Origin: Mesobacillus jeotgali | GTDB taxonomy: Bacteria; Bacillota; Bacilli; Bacillales; Cytobacillaceae | NCBI RefSeq assembly: GCF_900166585.1 | Contig: NZ_FVZC01000007.1 | Location: 558,001 to 622,000 of the forward strand | Length of the DNA: 64,000 bases | Reading direction: 5' to 3' | In this document: positions 60,309 to 64,000 of the stretch, in pieces | Position numbering within the stretch: position 1 is the stretch's first letter | Layout: every line of letters begins with the position of its first letter | The notes under the pieces: model-generated | Told to the model about the DNA's origin: nothing | The model's database searches: none | The model's input: only the letters and a program-made list of their open reading frames with translations | Translations under genes and position numbers: made by a program

Positions 60309-60524
60309 ATGTACAGGAAAAACTGTGATAGATGCAACCGTCCATCGTTTAGCAGCAGTGAACAAGGGGAATGGATATGTCCGATCTGTGGTCAAGATCT
60401 GACAAGGTATCCATTTTTCGATGCCATCAGCCTAGAAAAAGCAGTCATAACTTCCCGTAGGAAAAGGCTGACCTTTTCACCATCTTCGCAGTCCAAAGCA
60501 CTATCTTCAGATTTATGGGGGTGA
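60309..60524 (+). CDS. Small zinc-ribbon protein (71 aa)
   Basis: The start at ATG 60309 is nine bases from AAAGGAGG (ATG 60303 is too close). Two CxxC pairs, CDRC and CPIC, 18 residues apart, form a zinc ribbon (about 6-29); the rest is basic. It stands just downstream of the SinR-like palindrome. No family name recognised. Confidence 0.65.
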   Translation: MYRKNCDRCNRPSFSSSEQGEWICPICGQDLTRYPFFDAISLEKAVITSRRKRLTFSPSSQSKALSSDLWG

Positions 60525-60746
60525 ATCCTAAAAAAGAGTTCAACAATAAGGGAGATAATATGACAAAAAACCTCCGCTGATTGGTTGGAATTTTCAGAAA
60601 AGTAAAGCGTGAGATTGTGATTTTGTAATTATTTGGAATATAAGCTAGGAAATCGATGTGATACAGCCGACAAATAATTACATGTTAAATATATAGAACA
60701 ATGTACAATGACTTTAGGAGTAAAAGATTAAGCAAAAAGATACAGA
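60525..60746. promoter_or_regulatory. Promoter region of the GEMM-sinI transcript
   Basis: The 220 bases hold no gene. A candidate -10 TACAAT lies at 60708. GCCGACAAA (60666-60674) is a seven-of-nine match to a reversed Spo0A box (TTTGTCGAA). Neither was confirmed. Confidence 0.35.
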
Positions 60747-60826
60747 TAAAGGCAAACTGATTGAAAAATCAGGACGCAAAGTCACGGATCTAAGGTACAA
60801 ACGTACTATGATGGCCGGGCCGCCTG
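60747..60826 (+). promoter_or_regulatory. Cyclic-di-GMP-I (GEMM) riboswitch
   Basis: The aptamer core is complete: AAAGGCAAACT, a tetraloop stem GATTGAAAAATC, AGGACGCAAAG, CACGG, CTAAGG, stem GGTAC/GTAC(T), and ATGATGGCCGGGCCGCC closing P1. It lies 31 bases upstream of the sinI start. No terminator intervenes, so control is probably at translation, by masking GGGGGG of the ribosome site, or through an unseen alternative fold. Confidence 0.92.
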
Positions 60827-60856
60827 GGATACTAACTGTATTTTGGGGGGAAGAAC

Positions 60857-60988
60857 TTGATTAAAGAGCAGGTAATTTTCGAAGAATTGGATACAGAATG
60901 GATGCAGCTTATATTGGAAGCATTGGAAATGGGAATTAATAAAGAGGAAATCAGAGAGTTTTTAATGCAGTCTAGCGGGCAATTATAA
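60857..60988 (+). CDS. sinI: SinI-like antirepressor of SinR
   Basis: 43 residues starting TTG 60857, five bases after GGGGGGAAG. The body ELDTEWMQLILEALEMGINKEEIREFL aligns with B. subtilis SinI (DQEWVELMVEAKEANISPEEIRKYL), the helical hook that splits the SinR tetramer. B. subtilis sinI sits upstream of sinR on the same strand and answers to Spo0A; here it converges on sinR and sits behind a c-di-GMP riboswitch. Its job should be to derepress matrix genes when made. Confidence 0.88.
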   Translation: MIKEQVIFEELDTEWMQLILEALEMGINKEEIREFLMQSSGQL

Positions 60989-61014
60989 GTTTTCTACATA
61001 GAAATAATAATATT

Positions 61015-61043
61015 GAGCAGCTCTTAGGGAGGTGCTTTTTATT
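61015..61043 (+). terminator. Terminator of sinI
   Basis: AGCAGCTC and GAGGTGCT pair imperfectly across TTAGG, then TTTTTATTT. Confidence 0.65.
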
Positions 61044-61054
61044 TGCGTAAAAAA

Positions 61055-61080
61055 AGGACAGGCAATATGCTGTCCTTGAA
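61055..61080 (-). terminator. Terminator of sinR
   Basis: AAGGACAG and CTGTCCTT pair across GCAATATG; on the minus strand TTTTTT follows. Confidence 0.8.
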
Positions 61081-61081
61081 G

Positions 61082-61402
61082 TTATTTATTGCTGATTCTC
61101 CATTTATTAAACTCTAGAAATTCGCGGAACTGGTCTTTGCTGATTCCGGAATCCATTGCTTCTTTAACAAGATTAACCCATTCGGAATCCATATTTTCCT
61201 TGTCGACTTGTTCATGAATTAATTGATCAACTGGCACATTCAGGACTCCAGCAATCTTTTCTAAAAATTGAATAGAAGGATTTGTTTGCAGATTCCGTTC
61301 CAGCGAGCTTAAATAGGACTTAGCTACGCCAGCCTGTTCTGCCAATTCGGATAGGGACATTCTTTTTTCTTGTCGAAGTTTTTTGACGCGTTCACCAATC
61401 AC
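61082..61402 (-). CDS. sinR: SinR, master biofilm repressor
   Basis: 106 residues from GTG 61402; this start gives (M)IGERVKKLRQEKRMSLSEL, aligned with B. subtilis SinR, with AAGGTG 11 bases upstream (a GTG at 61414 would add four residues). The HTH_3 domain (about 5-62: LSELAEQAGVAKSYLSSLERN, LQTNPSIQFLEKIAGVL) is followed by the SinI-binding dimer domain (DSEWVNLVKEAMDSGISKDQFREFLEFNKW). It represses exopolysaccharide and matrix operons. Here it is convergent to sinI, not downstream in the same operon. Confidence 0.92.
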   Translation of the reverse strand: MIGERVKKLRQEKRMSLSELAEQAGVAKSYLSSLERNLQTNPSIQFLEKIAGVLNVPVDQLIHEQVDKENMDSEWVNLVKEAMDSGISKDQFREFLEFNKWRISNK

Positions 61403-61684
61403 TGTTATCCACACACCTTATCAATTTATAGTTATATCATAACAAATCTGATAAAATAGTTCCATATTGAGAACAGCTTACAGAACAATTATAATCAATC
61501 TTTTCGATTTTTACGGTATTTTTTTAAAAAAACTATCCCCGGCAGGTTGGGAAAAAAATAGTCACTATAATTATCGGCAATTTAGTGTGAAATCTTTATT
61601 GTATTCAAACACGATAGTCTGCTATATTCTTTTAATTGAAAAAAAGGTAAAATGATAGCAATCAGACAAGTTACGGGTGATGAT

Positions 61685-62410
61685 ATGCAGAAGAAGTATT
61701 TATTGATTTATGAAGAAATCGCTAAACAAATCCAGGATGGGCATTATCCGGCTAAAACGATCTTACCATCAGAGAATGAATTCGCCGATATGTATAGAAC
61801 ATCACGGGAAACCATTCGCAAAGCGCTGAACATGCTTGCGCAAAATGGCTTCATCCAAAAGATTCGCGGCAAAGGCTCTCTCGTGCTGGATTTAAAAAGG
61901 CACCAGTTTCCGATTTCCGGATTGATCAGTTTTAAAGAGCTTGCGGAAAATATGGGCGGCACCGCGCGGACAACGGTGGAAGAGTTCACTCTCGAGCAGG
62001 CAGGACGGGATATCGGCAGAGAATTAAATGTTGAGAATAATGAGATGGTCTGGAAGGTGAAGAGAGTAAGGCATATTGATGAAGAGCGAGTCATTCTCGA
62101 TAAAGACTTTATCGTCGAAAGGCATGTGCCAGGGCTGTCACGCCAGAAATGTGAGAATTCCATTTTCGAGTATATCGAGAAGGAACTGGAGAAAAAAATC
62201 AGTTTTGCAAAAAAGGAATTCACAGTTGAAAAACCAAGTGCAGAAGATTTGGAACTGCTGGATATGGAAGGTTTCCATGCCATTGTCATCGTTAAAAACT
62301 ATATTTACTTTGATGATGCGACCCTGTTTCAGTATACGGAATCAAGGCACCGTCCCGACAAGTTCCGGTTTGTGGATTTTGCGAGACGTATGGATACACA
62401 GTCGATTTAA
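61685..62410 (+). CDS. treR: TreR, GntR-family trehalose operon repressor
   Basis: 241 residues from ATG 61685, matching the length of B. subtilis TreR (an ATG at 61652 would add 11 unmatched residues). The GntR HTH (ILPSENEFADMYRTSRETIRKALNMLAQNGFIQKIRGKGS) precedes the UTRA effector domain (FPISGLISFKELAE, ILDKDFIVERHVPGL, FQYTESRHRPDKFRFVDFARR). It normally binds trehalose-6-phosphate to release treP-treA. No tre PTS or phosphotrehalase gene is seen in the window, so the regulator is separated from its targets here. Confidence 0.88.
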   Translation: MQKKYLLIYEEIAKQIQDGHYPAKTILPSENEFADMYRTSRETIRKALNMLAQNGFIQKIRGKGSLVLDLKRHQFPISGLISFKELAENMGGTARTTVEEFTLEQAGRDIGRELNVENNEMVWKVKRVRHIDEERVILDKDFIVERHVPGLSRQKCENSIFEYIEKELEKKISFAKKEFTVEKPSAEDLELLDMEGFHAIVIVKNYIYFDDATLFQYTESRHRPDKFRFVDFARRMDTQSI

Positions 62411-62413
62411 AAA

Positions 62414-62468
62414 AGAAGCTGCCATTAAATGGGCCTGGATTACGAGGCCATTCAATAGGCAGCTTTAT
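62414..62468. terminator. Bidirectional terminator between treR and comFB
   Basis: AAGCTGCC and GGCAGCTT enclose an inner stem ATGGGCCT / AGGCCATT. Confidence 0.75.
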
Positions 62469-62743
62469 TAATGCTTTGGATATTTACCAACTAGATGGAT
62501 GGCACTGATGATCCTTTTATTGATCCAGGTCCTGTTTTCCTGGGTGTTAAGCTGTTCAAAGACCATTTTGCGGCCATCTTCAGTAGTGACATAGTGACTT
62601 GGAAGAGTGTTCAGGCTAATCGCGATGATATCATCCCGGCACTTCTGGCAATTGCAGAATGTCTGATAATCCGGGCTCATCATCAGCACATTGACAAGAG
62701 TGGAAACCACTTCTTCCATTACATTGACATAACCAAATTTCAT
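62468..62743 (-). CDS. ComFB-family protein (putative cyclic-dinucleotide receptor)
   Basis: 91 residues, AAGGAG upstream. The sequence has the ComFB pattern: NVMEEVVSTLVNVLM, CNCQKCRDDIIAISLNTLPSHYVTTE and a terminal helix, with the paired Cys motif. ComFB is the second gene of the comF operon in B. subtilis; cyanobacterial homologues bind c-di-AMP or c-di-GMP. Here it is away from comFA and comFC, convergent to treR. Binding of cyclic dinucleotides is inferred. Confidence 0.78.
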   Translation of the reverse strand: MKFGYVNVMEEVVSTLVNVLMMSPDYQTFCNCQKCRDDIIAISLNTLPSHYVTTEDGRKMVFEQLNTQENRTWINKRIISAIHLVGKYPKH

Positions 62744-62881
62744 GATGCTCCTTCTCTCCCTATTGATGTCCTAAATTAAATTATAGAGTAATGGCGAAAA
62801 TATAAAATGATTTTTTCTCCATTGGCTTAAGATAGGTCTTTTTTCACTTTTTTATTCTAAAAAGTGGAAGTGTGATTCAAT

Positions 62882-62906
62882 GTTTTACAGGCTGCAGACA
62901 GGGAAG
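62882..62906 (+). promoter_or_regulatory. Possible SigB promoter of the DJ-1/PfpI gene
   Basis: GTTTTA, 13 bases, GGGAAG. One or two mismatches from the sigma-B consensus; YfkM-type genes are SigB-controlled in B. subtilis. Confidence 0.45.
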
Positions 62907-62947
62907 ATTTAATAGTGGAGAATTTATAAAAGGGAGATGTTATATCA

Positions 62948-63463
62948 ATGGCTAAAAAAATTGCTTGTTTAATAACGGACCTATTTGAAGACTCAGAATA
63001 CCTCGAGCCTGCCCGTGCTTTTGCAGAAGCAGGACATGAGGTTATGACCATCGAAAAAGAAAAGGGGAAGACAGTAAAAGGCAAGCAGGGCAAAGCCGAG
63101 GTAAAAATTGATGAAAGCATCGATCAAGTAAGACCGGAAGATTTCGATGCATTGTTCATTCCTGGCGGTTTTTCTCCGGACCAGCTTCGCGGGGATGAAC
63201 AATTCGTAAAATTCGCCAAGTCGTTCATGGATGAGAAGAAGCCCGTGTTTGCGATTTGCCATGGCCCACAGCTTCTGTTGACCGCCAAGACACTAGAAGG
63301 AAGAGATGCAACAGGCTATAAATCAATCCGTGTGGACATGGAATACGCCGGGGCAAAATACGCGGACAAGGAAGTCGTCGTTTGCAGCAACCAGCTGGTG
63401 ACTAGCCGGGAGCCAAAAGATATTCCTGCATTCAACCGCGAAGCACTGAACTTGTTAAAATAA
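62948..63463 (+). CDS. DJ-1/PfpI family protein (YfkM/general stress protein 18-like)
   Basis: 171 residues: start KKIACLITDLFEDSEYLEPARAFAEAGHEV, the nucleophile elbow AICHGPQLL with Cys near residue 104, Glu-17 type residue in FEDSEY, and the DRKVVTSREPKD-like end (NQLVTSREPKDIPAFNREAL). PfpI-type members are glyoxalase or protein-repair enzymes and stress proteins. Length equals YfkM. Confidence 0.9.
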   Translation: MAKKIACLITDLFEDSEYLEPARAFAEAGHEVMTIEKEKGKTVKGKQGKAEVKIDESIDQVRPEDFDALFIPGGFSPDQLRGDEQFVKFAKSFMDEKKPVFAICHGPQLLLTAKTLEGRDATGYKSIRVDMEYAGAKYADKEVVVCSNQLVTSREPKDIPAFNREALNLLK

Positions 63464-63467
63464 AGAC

Positions 63468-63503
63468 TGAACCCCTCCTGCTTAAGAGCGGGAGGGTTTT
63501 TTA
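63468..63503 (+). terminator. Terminator of the DJ-1/PfpI gene
   Basis: ACCCCTCC and GGGAGGGT pair around TGCTTAAGAGC, then TTTTTT. Confidence 0.82.
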
Positions 63504-63512
63504 CTGTGTGTA

Positions 63513-63700
63513 GAACTGGAAAAAAACACGCTTAATTTCCAATTCGCTATAAAAACGATAAACTCGCTATAAAAAGGTGAAATTCGCTATAAAAAGTTGA
63601 ATTTCGCTATAAAAAGTTGAAACTCGCTATAAAAAAGAAAAATTCGCTATAAAAATAAAAAAGTCTCTATAAAAGTAAAACAGTGGCTATAAAGATGGTA
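63513..63700. repeat. AACTGGAAA head plus TCGCTATAAAAA array, third locus
   Basis: AACTGGAAAAAAACACG, TTTCCAATTCGCTATAAAAA, then about eight units of (A/T)TCGCTATAAAAA at 18-20-base spacing, degenerating to CTCTATAAAAG and GGCTATAAAGA. It is the best-preserved array of this family in the window. Confidence 0.85.
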
Positions 63701-63845
63701 AGATGAGATTGGTTTTGGGATGTAAGACCAAGAAAGGTGGCATTCCCAGGCTATTTTCCTTTTACCTTGTATTGAACTGGTTCATTTTGCGGAATTTTAC
63801 GTATAAGATAATATGGAGGATGAAAAGAATCAGGGAGATGACGGA

Positions 63846-64000
63846 ATGATTGTTTTAAAATCAAAACGAGAAATTGAAAATATGAAGGAAGCAGGAAAAT
63901 TGCTTGCTTCTGTGCATAAAGAGATCCGCAAAATTATTAAGCCTGGAGTGACGACCTGGGAAATTGATGAGTTTGTAGAAGACTACCTGAAAAAACATGG
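63846..64000 (+). CDS. map: Methionine aminopeptidase, type I (partial, N-terminus)
   Basis: The first 51 codons are in the window: MIVLKSKREIENMKEAGKLL, ASVHKEIRKIIKPGVTTWEI, DEFVEDYLKKHG. This is the standard start of type I methionine aminopeptidase, here the YflG-like second copy type found away from the ribosomal-protein operon. It removes the initiator Met. The metal-binding half lies beyond the window edge. Confidence 0.88.
   Translation, partial: MIVLKSKREIENMKEAGKLLASVHKEIRKIIKPGVTTWEIDEFVEDYLKKH

Overview
The window looks like chromosome from a motile, spore-forming Bacillaceae (a Bacillus or Mesobacillus-like genome). The evidence is a LiaIHFSR-type envelope-stress operon, SinI/SinR, SigB- and SigD-type promoters, TreR, MotAB, YfkN/InhA-type secreted enzymes, an S-box riboswitch, Gram-positive ribosome binding sites with many TTG/GTG starts, and intrinsic terminators after most genes. 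No tRNA, rRNA or CRISPR array was seen. One complete IS3-family element is present.

Layout. 1-3 kb: the end of a sensor kinase, then a compact locus of a membrane HD-GYP protein, a translationally coupled 21-residue Cys-Trp-Trp-Cys peptide, and a membrane M50 protease with an N-terminal PqqD/RRE-like domain. This resembles an undescribed peptide-maturation or signalling system. 3-13.8 kb: M20 peptidase, two-domain nucleotidase, InhA-like M6 protease, DEAD-box helicase, amidase and a micro-ORF whose terminator was split by the IS (13.8-15.2 kb). 15.4-21.2 kb: YitT-family membrane protein, CBS protein, SAM riboswitch with a trans-sulfuration enzyme, SigB stress protein and a LysM-CAP protein. 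21.3-25.1 kb: lia operon followed by a frameshifted small gene. 25.9-36.3 kb: leader peptide and attenuator ahead of an ABC-F ATPase, a flippase, DUF1284, ion-transport genes (TrkA-C, CorA, BI-1, MscL), a duplicated micro-ORF and a LuxR-type regulator. 36.5-45.8 kb: DUF6230/DUF6114/11-mer-repeat operon, acylphosphatase, aminopeptidase, MFS, TopB and a Nudix-GNAT fusion. 46.5-50.8 kb: a peroxiredoxin whose peroxidatic Cys codon is UGA followed at once by a SECIS-like hairpin (probable selenoprotein), FNR-controlled cydAB, and a 1-kb array of 53-bp hairpin repeats. 50.8-59.8 kb: SSS symporter, DUF1992, SigD-driven chemoreceptor and motAB, MFS, and a PsuK-like kinase next to a wrecked psuG. 59.9-64 kb: a biofilm-decision locus in which sinI lies under a c-di-GMP-I (GEMM) riboswitch and converges on sinR, with a SinR-like palindrome and a degenerate SinR paralogue nearby, then treR, comFB-like, DJ-1/PfpI and the start of methionine aminopeptidase.

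Two themes connect the genes. The first is cyclic-di-GMP: the HD-GYP protein, the GEMM riboswitch on sinI, and a ComFB-family protein. The second is envelope, stress and redox defence: lia, SigB genes, the Sec-peroxiredoxin and cytochrome bd. A further feature is that many intergenic spaces carry their own degenerate tandem-repeat families, some shared between distant loci in the window.
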